In this document: piece after piece, positions 35,863 through 46,315 of the stretch
Numbering within the stretch: position 1 is the first letter of the stretch
How the letters are laid out: each line of letters begins with the position of its first letter
NCBI RefSeq assembly: GCF_019042275.1
Contig: NZ_JAHQCW010000022.1
Coordinates: 34,389-98,388, forward strand
DNA from: Diplocloster agilis
GTDB taxonomy: Bacteria; Bacillota; Clostridia; Lachnospirales; Lachnospiraceae
Direction of reading: 5' to 3'
Length of the DNA stretch: 64,000 nt
The notes under the pieces: generated by a model
Databases searched by the model: none
What the model was told of the DNA's origin: nothing
The model's input: the letters and a program-made list of their open reading frames with translations, nothing else
Translations under genes and position numbers: made by a program

Positions 35863-37692
35863 ATGGATAAATTTATACTGAATATTATACACCGTCCCGA
35901 AATGGTGCCGGAGTATGCAGAAAAAGTGACGGGGCATGGAAAGGAGGAAGACCTGGGCCGGGAGACCCTGCTGACGGAATCCCTGGATATATTCCGGACG
36001 CAGCAGGAGATCGCCCACAGAAACGGTTTTAAAACGACGATACAGATGACCTACGCGAGTCTCTTTAATGAAGAGGCGGTGTCCCTTGCGAAGGAACACC
36101 ACGACAAATATGGAGATGAGATATCACTGACCCTGCTGGGACTGCCCTGCGAGGAATTCCGGGAAAAATACAAGACCAAAGATTTCTGCATCTGGATGTT
36201 CTCCTTGGAAGATAAGAAAACCATTGTCCGGGATGTGTTCGAAAAATTCCATGACTGCTTCGGGTTTTACCCGGAATCTACCGGTTCCTACTATATGGAC
36301 GCGGAGCTGACCAACTATATAAAGGCGGAATATCCAACCGTCAAGTGCGCGGTGGCCACCTGCTGGGAAGAAGGACCGAAGGCCTACCACACCTGCAACA
36401 ATTCCTGGTATACCCTGTTTGACGGCGGTCCCTGGAATCCCTGGATTCCGTCGAAACAGAATACGCATGCGCCGGCGGAAAATGAGGAACAGGATTCCGG
36501 TATCGTCGCGATCCCGCATCTGTCCAGAGACCTGATCGCCTGCTTTGACGGCAATGGTTCCAACTTCGGCACCCATCCCCAGAACGTGCTGCGCGGCATG
36601 ATATACAAGGACGGACAGTATCCGTATCTGTACAACCTGATCGACCAGTACCGTTCCCTGAAAAAGTATAACCGGGGATACGCTTATAACATGATGTTTG
36701 TGGGCCCGGGCTGGATGAACAAAATGGGCCGCTGGGAGGCGCCGTATGAGTTACTGCTGAAAAGCTATGAGGACGGGATGGCCTACTATGCGAAACTGCG
36801 GGATGAGGGCGGGCTGGAAGCCATGACAATGGCGGAATTCGCGGACTTTTACCGTGCGAATAAGACCTATAGCCAGCCGGAATGCGCACTCTGGAGAGAT
36901 ATTTTGTACGGATCGGAAAAACAGCTGTTCTGGTACGCGGACCCCTATATGCGTACCTGTGTGGACATGAACCAGGGCGGCGCGCTGGTGGATCTGCGGC
37001 CCTATGCCGCCAAGATTGACTGGCCGGTGGGAATTGGCACCCGGCATGTGCAGGATGCTTCCTATCCGTTTCTGATCCAGGAGAAATACCGTGCCGGATA
37101 CTTTACTCATTACGCGGGGGAAGGCACCATCAAGAGCTGCAAGATCGTGTACAAGGGGGAAGAGGTAGATATGTGCCTGTGCAGAACCAAGGCGCATTTC
37201 AGCGAGGATGATGATACGCGGATTCTGACCCTGGAACCGGTGGAAATAGAATTTTATGACCTGACGGTCAAGATGCAGACCACATTTTATTTCGTGGAGG
37301 GAAGCTCTGAGATCCGAATAAAAAGGGAGATCCTGAAAATGAGCAATCCGGGCGCAGAGGTGGAAATCCAGGAATATTTTACAGGCTGCTACGGCACTAC
37401 GGAGTATCCCGAGGATATGAGCGATATCATCTTAAGCGTAACGGGCCCCGAAGAGGAGCAGAGTATCCGTTACGCGTATAAATGCCGGGAAGCGGAAGCA
37501 GAGCATGCCCAAAAAGCGGAGGTGCTGATTCCGGATATTAACACCAAAGCAAGCGTGGGAGCAAAAGAGGATGTCACCGGTTATATCCGCGAAGGCTACG
37601 CATTTTCCCCGATGTATACACTGGGGCTTAAGAAAAGGATGAAAGAAGGGGAGGTGCTGAACTCATGGCTCAAAGTGGAAAAGGCAGATTGA
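35863..37692 (+). CDS. Uncharacterised carbohydrate-locus protein, possible DUF3863/DUF3864-type glycosidase fold
   Basis: A 609-aa protein without signal peptide or membrane segment, so cytosolic. The N-terminal half looks like an alpha/beta barrel of the polysaccharide-deacetylase/GH38-57 style: NIIHRPEMVPEYAEKVTGHG start, GFYPESTGSYYMDAEL, CAVATCWEEGPKAYH, and a Trp/Gly/Asn-rich GPWNPWIPSK. The C-terminal part is beta-rich, as in glycosidase accessory domains. From memory it resembles gut-bacterial DUF3863/3864 proteins, but I cannot verify this. Its place between the transporter and two glycosidases suggests it acts on the imported saccharide. No catalytic residues can be named safely. 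Confidence 0.5.
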   Translation: MDKFILNIIHRPEMVPEYAEKVTGHGKEEDLGRETLLTESLDIFRTQQEIAHRNGFKTTIQMTYASLFNEEAVSLAKEHHDKYGDEISLTLLGLPCEEFREKYKTKDFCIWMFSLEDKKTIVRDVFEKFHDCFGFYPESTGSYYMDAELTNYIKAEYPTVKCAVATCWEEGPKAYHTCNNSWYTLFDGGPWNPWIPSKQNTHAPAENEEQDSGIVAIPHLSRDLIACFDGNGSNFGTHPQNVLRGMIYKDGQYPYLYNLIDQYRSLKKYNRGYAYNMMFVGPGWMNKMGRWEAPYELLLKSYEDGMAYYAKLRDEGGLEAMTMAEFADFYRANKTYSQPECALWRDILYGSEKQLFWYADPYMRTCVDMNQGGALVDLRPYAAKIDWPVGIGTRHVQDASYPFLIQEKYRAGYFTHYAGEGTIKSCKIVYKGEEVDMCLCRTKAHFSEDDDTRILTLEPVEIEFYDLTVKMQTTFYFVEGSSEIRIKREILKMSNPGAEVEIQEYFTGCYGTTEYPEDMSDIILSVTGPEEEQSIRYAYKCREAEAEHAQKAEVLIPDINTKASVGAKEDVTGYIREGYAFSPMYTLGLKKRMKEGEVLNSWLKVEKAD

Positions 37693-37883
37693 ATTACAGA
37701 TGTCCCTCCTGCTTCATGAGGGACCTGGATATCGATATGTTCTACGATAAGGAGAAAGAGGAATACTATTGTATCCGCTGCCAGTACACGGGAAGTGAAG
37801 AGGATGTGCTGGAGAAAAATGAAATGGCGAGATTTCGCTATCGTAGAATGTTAGACCGTATTACAAATTTTGATGATGAATAA
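37665..37883 (+). CDS. Small zinc-ribbon protein overlapping its upstream neighbour
   Basis: A 72-aa protein with a four-cysteine zinc ribbon, CPSC near residues 13-16 and CIRC near 36-39, and a charged C-terminal helix. The start ATG lies 28 bases inside the preceding gene in another frame, with GGGGAGG about 11 bases upstream; its end is just before the start of the large glycosidase gene. Conserved cysteines plus a ribosome site support translation. Function unknown; nucleic-acid binding or a metal-stabilised adaptor are possibilities. Confidence 0.65.
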   Translation: MAQSGKGRLNYRCPSCFMRDLDIDMFYDKEKEEYYCIRCQYTGSEEDVLEKNEMARFRYRRMLDRITNFDDE

Positions 37884-37896
37884 ACCGGGGGTAAAT

Positions 37897-40800
37897 ATGA
37901 GAAAAAAATTTAAGAGTATACTTTCAGGCATATTATCCGCTGTGCTGATATTCGGAACGGGAGGAACCGCAGCTGCCTCGGGTACGCAGCAGGCGATGCC
38001 CCGCGCTGCCGGCGGAAATATCGTGGTGGATTATAATACGAGCATCGGAAGCGGTACGCCGGAATTATTCGGCGGGGTGGGGACGCCCGCGAAGGATCAG
38101 GGGGATGCCTGGACGAAACTGGCCGGCACCATGGGAATCAAGCTGGTCAAGGTAGATGTGGACCTGAATGCACTGTTCCCGGACGATGCGGACACGATGA
38201 ACACGGAAGCATATGAAAATTACGCGCATGTGGCCGGAAGCATCCTGACCAGCGTACGGGGTTCCGGCATGAAGGCCATGTTGGAGTTTACCAATCTCCC
38301 CTCCTGGCTGGACGCGGATGGGAACGGCATGTATGATTCCGGCAAAGCAGAGGACTACAAAAAAATGATTCGTAAGTTCCTGGGCGATGCCAAAGGGGGA
38401 TACGAAGATATCATCAGCCATGTGGAGATCGCACCGCCCACAGGCCTGTCCGACGCCGATTTTACCGATATGTATTATACGACGGCGCGGGAAGTGCGGG
38501 CCGTACTTCCGTCGGTAACCATCGGCGGGTTCGGTTATTCCCTGTCAAATAAAAACGATACGCTGCCCACGAACGTGAAGGCAGCGCTGAGCCACAATAA
38601 GGAGGAGGCCGACCAGACGCTTCTTCAGTATGTGTCGGTGAGAGGATACAGCGCGGAACCCACGGACGGGAATTCCAATCAGGATATATTCGGGGAATTC
38701 AAGGCCGGCCGCAAGGCGATCCGCAGCGCATTGTCCAACCAGGATATGCCGCTTTATATGACCGGGTGGTCTACGGCCGCCAAGAATGCCGCTGCCGCAG
38801 ATAGTAAGATCACAGGCACGGACGGTATCAAGTACCATACCAGCGCGTTGTTTAAAGCGATGCGGGACGGGTGGGACGTCGTTCTGTTTGACGGGACGGT
38901 TTCCTCCGCGGATCAGGCGGGAAGCTATACTTATACGCTGGATGCGGATAAGAACGCTACCTTGAACCCGTTTGCCAAGGTGTACAACCTGCTGGGCAAC
39001 AAGCTGGGGTTAAACGCGGGAGATTTTAAGGTGGTATCCACGGATATGGGCAGCAGCTGGCCGGTGGATGATTCCATTGCCATGGTGAATAATCAGAATG
39101 AGGCAATCATGCTGCTGACCAACTTTTCTTCCGCCAAGAGTAATGTGGGAATTGAGCTTAAGAATGTGCCCTATGAGGACGGCGCGGTTGAACTGGAGCT
39201 GTATGTGGCGTCCGCGGATGACGACGGTTCCAGCCCCCGGCAGACGGTCAGCGCGCAGGTGACCAACGGAATCATATCGGCCGTCATCCCGTCCATTCCC
39301 GCCGACTGTGCCATGGGCCTGGTCGTGAAGGGCGGGAACCAGAAGAATCTGCCGGCCCAGACCATGTACGAATTCGAGAGCCAGGACAACCATTTTGGCG
39401 GTAACATGGAGATCGGCTGGACCACAGGAGCTTCCTTTAACCGGACAGTCTCAGGTTTCGGAGGAGAAGATAACTTTGTCACGCTGCGCAAGGTGGCCGC
39501 GGACGGAGCGGGGACCTATACCGCCCACTTATATGCCGCCAGCGGAAACAGCAATATTATGGTATCCGTAAACGGAAATACGGCTTTCCAGGTTGACGGC
39601 TCCGGCGCCTCGCTGACACAGCCTGTGGATTTCGAAGTTACGCTGGAGGCCGGCAGCGGTAATACCATTCAGTTCTATACCACCGGCGGCGAATTAAAAC
39701 CGGACAAGTTAGTGCTGGAGGCGAAAGATGTCCAGTTATCCATTGGATTGCAGAATCTGTACCAATTGGAAAAGCTGGAGGACGGCAGCTATGTCCTTCC
39801 GCTGAAAAAAACAGATTTTACGGTGGATGCCAGGATATTCCCGGAATCCTCTGCCGTGGGCAGACAGATCAGCTTTGAGTCTTCTGACTCCGCGGTGGTT
39901 GAGGTAAATGCGGATTCAGGCCTCCTGACCCCGAAAAAGATCGGAAAGTGTACGATCACGGCAAAGATTGCCGGAACTAATCCCGCCGTGACGAATTCTT
40001 TTGATGTGACGGTAAAAAATGCGGTTTCATCGGTTACGGTGACTCCGGGCACGCTGAACCTAAAACAGGGAAATACCGCTTCACTGGCGGCGGAGATCTC
40101 ACCGGCAGATGCGGAGAATAAGAATATTACCTGGACGAGCTCGAATCCGTCGATTGTCAAGATTACGGCTCAGGATAACGTAAGCGCGACCATAGAGGCG
40201 GTTGCAGAGAGCGGTACGGCGACAATCACCGCTACCACAGAGGATGGCAAGAAGACCTCGAACTGTACGGTCACCATCGTAAAACCGGTATCGGGCGGAA
40301 GCGTCAATGTCGATTATGGTAATACCATATCGACCGGACATCCTGGTATATTCGGCGTTACCCATTATCCCAGCGTCAATAAGAATGACAGCGACGTCGG
40401 GGATCATTCTCAGGTATGGCCGATGCTGACAGAGCAGGCGGGAGTGCGGTTTATGAGAGCGGATGCCAGGCTTCAGGAGATCCTCCCGATCTGGACGAAA
40501 ACACCGGATACCAACTGGCAAAGGCCTTCTTCCTATAATCCGGATCAGCCGGACTATGTAAAATCGGACTATTATTATGTGACGGGACCGGATGGCCAGG
40601 CGAGAAAATTCACTTTGGATGGCTACAAGGCGGACATGGAATATTACCAGGAGAATGGGGTATACCTGAACGGCCTCTCTAATCCGGAAAACTGGAATAC
40701 CGACAGACTGATGAGCTGGGTAGACGCGGCAAACGCGCAGAACTACGAGGTTATGGTCATGACCTTCCAGATACCGGAGTGGCTGTCGGCCGGAGAAGTC

Positions 40801-43800
40801 GTATCAGGTGATCCGCACACGAAGAAAGTGTGTAACGGGGCGCCTAAAGACTGGGCGGTTTACAGGGATATTGTGAAAAAAGTTTACTTAATGCTGCGGG
40901 ATAAGATTGATTATTATGAATTCCTGAACGAACCACACTGGTATATCCCTACTCACGGCAATCAGATAGATCCGAACGGTACGGCGTACAGCGGCGGGAA
41001 TATCGTGAATGATATTGCGGCGGACCAGTTCTACCAGGCGATCGACGCAATCTACGAGGCGGAAGCCGAGCTTACCGGGGATCCCAATGCGAAGCCGAAG
41101 GTGAAGCTGGGCGGCGGCGCGGATGACAGCTGGGGCGGTGACTACGGCGTCCTGGGCACGATCCTTTCCGATAAGTTCAGTAACTGGATTGACCGGATCG
41201 ATTTTATTTCCATACATAAATACGGGGACCGGCCGGCGAACCAGGATGACAGCAACGGCGGCGCCAACAGCCGGAATCTGAAATATTGGCTCAGACAGAA
41301 GACCGGAAAGGATATTCCGCTCTTCCTGAATGAATATAATATCAGCACAGGCCAGCCGACGGATGAAACATATGGCTACAAAAGTGTGGGCTGGCATGCC
41401 AAGAACCTGATTGACATGATGATCGACGGTTACACGGGAGGCGGTTACTATACCTGTTATCCGGCGGATGTGCCCATGGATGATTACGAGGCCAGCTCAG
41501 GATGGATCGAGCGCGGAAAAGGCATGTATACCTGGAATAGCGGCGACCCGTATCTGGCCAATTTCACCAGGACCTGGGGAATGCTCTCGGTAAAACTGGG
41601 GCTGGGAGACGGAGATTACGCCGTGAAATCCACGGACATCAACGGTTCTATGTCACAAGCCATCGGAGCGGTAAATATGGCCGGTGACGCGGTGGTATTT
41701 ATCAATAATTATTCCGCCAAATCCTATGATAATGTGGGCGTTAATATGAAAAATGTCCCTTACGCGGCAGGCAGCCAGGTTACAGCCACCATCTACCGGA
41801 CGACCTACGACACGGAGCAGACGCCTCTGACTGTGGAGGCGGCTGTCGCAGCGGACGGCTCGGTAACTGTGGAAATTCCTGAGATTACCTCCTGGTCGAT
41901 TGCAGGGATCGTATTAAGCGGGACACAGGAACAAAAAGAAGACAAGACGTATGAATTCGAATCTTACCTGAACACCTTGAGCGGTACGGCAAAGATCAAC
42001 AAAGAAAGCAACGCGTCCAATGGCCGCCTGGTTAGCGGAGCTGCCGGGGAGGCAAACAGCGTAACGGTTCCCGTAGGCAAGGAGAGCACGGGAATGACGA
42101 AGCTGGAGGTGAACTATGCGGCAAATACCGACAGCACTCTTACTTATATAATAGGGGATCAGTCCAAGACGGTGGCTCTGCCGGCATCACAGACAAAAGC
42201 GGAGATCATGGAAACGTTGCAGGCGGGCAAGACTCCGATCCGTTTCTATGTGTCGGAAGGAGAAGCAACTCTGGACAGTGTGGTACGCTATGACATTGAT
42301 AAGAAAGCGCTGCAGGCTCTGGTGGACCGGCCGTTTACAGAAGACGGGTATACCGATCAATCCTGGGCGGATTACGCGCAGGCCAAGTCGGTGGCTGAGA
42401 GCGTCCTCATTAACGACGAAGCAACAGCACAGGAGGTGCAGGATGCTTACGAAGCGCTTTCCAATGCCATTGACAACCTGGTATTGATGGTCAATCTGGA
42501 AGAACTGGTGACCGCGATGGAGGGAAAATTGTCCGAAATCGGTGATTATTCGACTGCCAGTTGGACAGCGTTTGCGGTAGCGCTTAAACGGGCGCAAAAC
42601 GTATTGGCGGATGGCGGGGCTTCTCAGGAAGCGCAGATCGAAGCTTACCGGAATCTGGAAACGGCGGCGGCCGGCCTGGTGGCAGTTTCCCAGGATACAA
42701 ACAAGAGTCTGATCGAAGGAAAAATGCCTGCCTCCAATACAAGCGTTACCAGACCGGAGAAAGCCACGGATGGCAATACGGATACTTCGGATGAGCATGA
42801 AGAATTTACCCAGATGTCCGCAGGGGAGGAGACCGGCGGAAGTGACAATGGCTACAGCAATTGGGAGAATGTATACCTGCAGTATGATTTCGGGGCAGAG
42901 TATCTGGTTAGCACGGTAAATGTGTACCGGACCATATATTATAACGGAGGCTATATCCGTTGGAAAAACTGTAAAATCGAGCTGTCCACGGATGCTGATT
43001 TCTCAGAAGGAACGGTTACGGTACTGGCTGATGATGAGACGCTTCAGACGGAGGCCGGGCAGACCGCTCCACAGACGATTACACTGAACAACCCGGTAAA
43101 AGCCAGGTACATCAGAGTCAGCGGAAGGGGACATCAGGGTTCCTGGGGTGGTTTCAGCAACAAAGTGAATTTCTCCGAGATCCAGGTGACCGGAACCTTC
43201 ATCCCCACAAAGGATGAACTGAGCACATCGCTTGCGGAGGCGAAGGATCTTAACCCGGATGACTACACAAAAGATACGTGGAATATCCTAACGGCACTGT
43301 TCTCCGATATCGAAGATGTGATAGGCAGGGACGACGCCACCCAGGCTGACATCAATACAGCAGCCGCCAACCTGGCGGTCGCCGTGGACGGATTGAGAAG
43401 AAAGGCGAATACCAAGGCGTTGAAGGAACAGATACAGAATCTGTCGGATAAGATGGCGCTAGAGAGCTGGAATCTGCTCACCGCAGAACAACAGCAGAAA
43501 TATAATGATCTGCTGACAAATGCCACGGATCTTTCAAACAATGAGGAAGCCCTTCAGTCCGTTGTGGATGACATGAAGACAAAGGTTGAAAATGCGGTAA
43601 CTGAGCTTGCGGAGCTGTACAGGCAGGCAGAGGAGGAAGCGGCGAGGGAAGCGCAGCGCAAGGTTCTCTCCGACTATATAAGCGAGGTCGGCGGAACAGA
43701 TCTCTCCGTATATACACAGGAATCCGCGCAGAGATTCAGTACAGCCCTGCAGGCGGCAAAAGACACGCTGGACGCGGGTACGACGAAAGAGGAATACCGG

Positions 43801-44499
43801 ACGGCCTATGAGAACCTGAAAGCGGCCTATGACGCGCTGGCGAAACCCGAACCGGAAGACCCGGACCGGCAGACAGAATTGGATTCCCTGAGAATCGAGA
43901 TCGCCGAGGCACAGAACAAAGATCTTATGGGCTATTCCGAAGAGAGCGTGCAGGCATTAAAGAATGCGTTAGTTTTGGTACAAGGCGTGCTGAATGATCC
44001 GGCTTCCAGTACGCAAGATCTTATAACTGCACGCGGAAAGCTAAGTGCGGCAGTTGCGGCTCTGATTAAGACAGGGCCGAACCGCAGCGAATATAAGAAA
44101 ACCATCGCAGATGAGATCGCAGCAGCGGAGGCGAAAGATCTGAAGGGATATACGACCCAGAGCGTACAGGCTTTCCAGGATGCACTGATCTACGCAAAAG
44201 CCGTACTGAATAATCAGGAGGCTTCTGAGGCTGATTACAAGGAAGCCCTTGCGAAACTAAAGGATGCGGCGGAAGCGCTTCGAAAAGATGATCCGAAAAA
44301 CCCGGACAAAGATACGGATAAGAACAATTCGGACAAAGATACAAATCAGAATAAGGATTCAGGCGACGGGAACGCGAATACCGTCAGCGGCGGGGCGAAT
44401 ACCGGGGATTCGGCGCAGCCGGCGGCTTTGGCAGTATTAATGCTGCTCAGCCTGACAGCGGGTATCGTGTTACTTTTAAGAAAGAGAAGGCAGGTTTAG
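37897..44499 (+). CDS. 2200-aa secreted, wall-anchored glycosidase with a duplicated catalytic module and FIVAR repeats
   Basis: Signal peptide at residues 1 to about 29 (MRKKFKS, hydrophobic core, TAAASG). Module 1 (about 38-610) and module 2 (about 798-1465) are homologous: each is a clan-A-like barrel plus beta domains. Module 2 keeps NEP acid/base Glu1012 and NEY nucleophile Glu1146. Module 1 has Pro181 and Gly290 at those positions, so it should be inactive. Between them are two bacterial Ig-like domains (about 615-798). After module 2 come FIVAR-type helices, an F5/8 type C carbohydrate-binding domain (about 1601-1768) and more FIVAR units to about 2128. The end has an Asp/Asn/Lys linker, NTGDS, a hydrophobic segment and RKRRQV, a degenerate sortase-type anchor. 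ATG 37897 with GGGGG upstream gives the signal peptide; a frame start 27 bases earlier does not. GH family (39-like?) not certain. Confidence 0.85.
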   Translation: MRKKFKSILSGILSAVLIFGTGGTAAASGTQQAMPRAAGGNIVVDYNTSIGSGTPELFGGVGTPAKDQGDAWTKLAGTMGIKLVKVDVDLNALFPDDADTMNTEAYENYAHVAGSILTSVRGSGMKAMLEFTNLPSWLDADGNGMYDSGKAEDYKKMIRKFLGDAKGGYEDIISHVEIAPPTGLSDADFTDMYYTTAREVRAVLPSVTIGGFGYSLSNKNDTLPTNVKAALSHNKEEADQTLLQYVSVRGYSAEPTDGNSNQDIFGEFKAGRKAIRSALSNQDMPLYMTGWSTAAKNAAAADSKITGTDGIKYHTSALFKAMRDGWDVVLFDGTVSSADQAGSYTYTLDADKNATLNPFAKVYNLLGNKLGLNAGDFKVVSTDMGSSWPVDDSIAMVNNQNEAIMLLTNFSSAKSNVGIELKNVPYEDGAVELELYVASADDDGSSPRQTVSAQVTNGIISAVIPSIPADCAMGLVVKGGNQKNLPAQTMYEFESQDNHFGGNMEIGWTTGASFNRTVSGFGGEDNFVTLRKVAADGAGTYTAHLYAASGNSNIMVSVNGNTAFQVDGSGASLTQPVDFEVTLEAGSGNTIQFYTTGGELKPDKLVLEAKDVQLSIGLQNLYQLEKLEDGSYVLPLKKTDFTVDARIFPESSAVGRQISFESSDSAVVEVNADSGLLTPKKIGKCTITAKIAGTNPAVTNSFDVTVKNAVSSVTVTPGTLNLKQGNTASLAAEISPADAENKNITWTSSNPSIVKITAQDNVSATIEAVAESGTATITATTEDGKKTSNCTVTIVKPVSGGSVNVDYGNTISTGHPGIFGVTHYPSVNKNDSDVGDHSQVWPMLTEQAGVRFMRADARLQEILPIWTKTPDTNWQRPSSYNPDQPDYVKSDYYYVTGPDGQARKFTLDGYKADMEYYQENGVYLNGLSNPENWNTDRLMSWVDAANAQNYEVMVMTFQIPEWLSAGEVVSGDPHTKKVCNGAPKDWAVYRDIVKKVYLMLRDKIDYYEFLNEPHWYIPTHGNQIDPNGTAYSGGNIVNDIAADQFYQAIDAIYEAEAELTGDPNAKPKVKLGGGADDSWGGDYGVLGTILSDKFSNWIDRIDFISIHKYGDRPANQDDSNGGANSRNLKYWLRQKTGKDIPLFLNEYNISTGQPTDETYGYKSVGWHAKNLIDMMIDGYTGGGYYTCYPADVPMDDYEASSGWIERGKGMYTWNSGDPYLANFTRTWGMLSVKLGLGDGDYAVKSTDINGSMSQAIGAVNMAGDAVVFINNYSAKSYDNVGVNMKNVPYAAGSQVTATIYRTTYDTEQTPLTVEAAVAADGSVTVEIPEITSWSIAGIVLSGTQEQKEDKTYEFESYLNTLSGTAKINKESNASNGRLVSGAAGEANSVTVPVGKESTGMTKLEVNYAANTDSTLTYIIGDQSKTVALPASQTKAEIMETLQAGKTPIRFYVSEGEATLDSVVRYDIDKKALQALVDRPFTEDGYTDQSWADYAQAKSVAESVLINDEATAQEVQDAYEALSNAIDNLVLMVNLEELVTAMEGKLSEIGDYSTASWTAFAVALKRAQNVLADGGASQEAQIEAYRNLETAAAGLVAVSQDTNKSLIEGKMPASNTSVTRPEKATDGNTDTSDEHEEFTQMSAGEETGGSDNGYSNWENVYLQYDFGAEYLVSTVNVYRTIYYNGGYIRWKNCKIELSTDADFSEGTVTVLADDETLQTEAGQTAPQTITLNNPVKARYIRVSGRGHQGSWGGFSNKVNFSEIQVTGTFIPTKDELSTSLAEAKDLNPDDYTKDTWNILTALFSDIEDVIGRDDATQADINTAAANLAVAVDGLRRKANTKALKEQIQNLSDKMALESWNLLTAEQQQKYNDLLTNATDLSNNEEALQSVVDDMKTKVENAVTELAELYRQAEEEAAREAQRKVLSDYISEVGGTDLSVYTQESAQRFSTALQAAKDTLDAGTTKEEYRTAYENLKAAYDALAKPEPEDPDRQTELDSLRIEIAEAQNKDLMGYSEESVQALKNALVLVQGVLNDPASSTQDLITARGKLSAAVAALIKTGPNRSEYKKTIADEIAAAEAKDLKGYTTQSVQAFQDALIYAKAVLNNQEASEADYKEALAKLKDAAEALRKDDPKNPDKDTDKNNSDKDTNQNKDSGDGNANTVSGGANTGDSAQPAALAVLMLLSLTAGIVLLLRKRRQV

Positions 44500-44506
44500 C
44501 AGGATT

Positions 44507-46315
44507 ATGAATAGACGGGCTTATGAATTTGCCGTAGCAAAAAACGTGGGAAATTTAACAATTTCCCACGAGATAACGGAAGACGGCGGTATCACCTACA
44601 TTCAGATTCATGTAGAAAGCGGGGGAAAACAGATTTTCCAGCCTGTGGCGTGTACAGTGACCGTTTCGTCCTGTGAAGTACATGAGATATGGAATCCTAA
44701 GATACACCTGATCAAGGCGCTGAACCAGGACTGGTTTGAATATTTAAAAAAGACAAACGGATTTACCGGCGCGCCGGTGCAGGCCCTGATCGGCATGAAC
44801 AATCAAAACTGCGCGGCGCTTGGCCTGTCCGACACCCTGAATACGTTTGGGTTCCAGGTGGTTCCGGTGGAGGAAACCGGGGAGTACGCGTTTACCGTGG
44901 AAATGTTCGGCGAGGAACACACCGCCAGGTCATCATACGATGTAACCCTGCGGCTGGATCAGCGTGAAATCCCGTATTATGACGTCCTGCGGGGAATGGC
45001 GCTTTGGTGGGAAGAGGACGGGCGGAACAGGCCGGCTTTTGTCCCAAGACCAGCCAGAGAACCTATGTACTCCACCTGGTACAGTTACCATCAGATGATC
45101 GGGGAGGAGGCGCTGCTGACCCAATGCCGTCTCTGCCAAGAACTGGGCTGCAAAGCGATTCTGTTGGACGACGGGTGGCAGACGGATGACAGCAGCCGGG
45201 GCTATGCTTACTGCGGGGACTGGGAACCCGCGCCATCCAAGATTCCGGATATGGCGGCTTTTGTAAAAAAAGTCCACAGTCTGGGGATGAAGGTGATTCC
45301 CTGGTACTCCCTGCCGTTTATCGGCGAAAAGTCTAAGAATTTCCAAAGGTTTGCGGATATGCTGATCGATCCGGACGCGGACCGGGATTGGCATGTGCTG
45401 GACCCCAGATATCCCCAGGTCCGGGAGTTTATCATCTCGCTGTTTGAGAATGCCCTGTTGGACTGGGATGTGGACGGGTTTAAGATGGATTTTGTGGATG
45501 AATTCGTTGTTACTCCGTTCAGCGGGAGAGAAACCGATGAGAGAAGAGATACCGTATCCTTCCATGATGCGGCGGACCGGCTGATGACGGATTGCATCGC
45601 CAGACTCAAAGAACGGAAACCGGATATATTGCTGGAATTCCGGCAGACTTACAATGGGCCGCTGATGAGAAGCTACGGAAATATTTTCCGTGCGGTGGAC
45701 TGCCCCTTTGACGCGGTGGAAAATCATGTAAGGGTGACGGATATCAGGCTCCTTTGCGGGGACAGCGCGGTGCATTCGGATATGATCATGTGGCATCCGC
45801 AGGATACGGCAGAGAGCGCGGCGCTGCAGATCATCAATATCCTGTTCAGCGTTCCGCAGATCTCCATGCGGCTTAACGAATTGCCGGAGGATCACCGGAG
45901 GATGCTCAGATTTTACTGCGGCCTATGGAAAAAATACCGGGATGCGTTTATCGGAGGAACCTTTCAACCGCTGAATCCCATCGCCAGATATAATGTGGTG
46001 CAGGGAAGTTTTAAAGAACAGTTTGTGTGCACCTGGCATACCCGTGAGGTGATTCTTATGGAAACTCTGTATGACGACATGGTATTTGTGAATGGGTCGG
46101 CTGGAGATAAGCTGTATCTGGAATATAGAGGTGCGGATCAAAGGGAGCGTATGGCAGGGAAGACCGGCGCCGTTGGAGATATTAATCCGAAATACCTGGC
46201 GACGGTATATGACTGCTGCGGCGAGGTGAAGCGGGAAGCGGAAATAGAGATCAAACCGGGAGTCCATGTGATCGACGTTACGCCCAGTGGGACGGTTGTG
46301 ATGACACGTCTATAG
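44507..46315 (+). CDS. GH36-family alpha-galactosidase-like enzyme
   Basis: A 602-aa cytosolic glycosidase, slightly shorter than classical GH36 alpha-galactosidases. The barrel shows AILLDDGWQTDD and DGFKMDFVDEF, where Asp328 is the expected nucleophile; the acid/base is probably Asp in the HSDMIMWHP region. It starts 7 bases after the wall-anchored glycosidase gene and ends the operon before the terminator at 46441. In context it would cleave alpha-linked terminal residues from imported saccharides; other GH36 specificities (for example alpha-N-acetylgalactosaminidase or raffinose-type) cannot be excluded. Confidence 0.83.
   Translation: MNRRAYEFAVAKNVGNLTISHEITEDGGITYIQIHVESGGKQIFQPVACTVTVSSCEVHEIWNPKIHLIKALNQDWFEYLKKTNGFTGAPVQALIGMNNQNCAALGLSDTLNTFGFQVVPVEETGEYAFTVEMFGEEHTARSSYDVTLRLDQREIPYYDVLRGMALWWEEDGRNRPAFVPRPAREPMYSTWYSYHQMIGEEALLTQCRLCQELGCKAILLDDGWQTDDSSRGYAYCGDWEPAPSKIPDMAAFVKKVHSLGMKVIPWYSLPFIGEKSKNFQRFADMLIDPDADRDWHVLDPRYPQVREFIISLFENALLDWDVDGFKMDFVDEFVVTPFSGRETDERRDTVSFHDAADRLMTDCIARLKERKPDILLEFRQTYNGPLMRSYGNIFRAVDCPFDAVENHVRVTDIRLLCGDSAVHSDMIMWHPQDTAESAALQIINILFSVPQISMRLNELPEDHRRMLRFYCGLWKKYRDAFIGGTFQPLNPIARYNVVQGSFKEQFVCTWHTREVILMETLYDDMVFVNGSAGDKLYLEYRGADQRERMAGKTGAVGDINPKYLATVYDCCGEVKREAEIEIKPGVHVIDVTPSGTVVMTRL

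Noticed and set aside
44933..45895. 320-codon minus-strand frame opposite the GH36 gene
   Set aside because: Antisense to a clearly recognisable enzyme with intact motifs; composition-driven.
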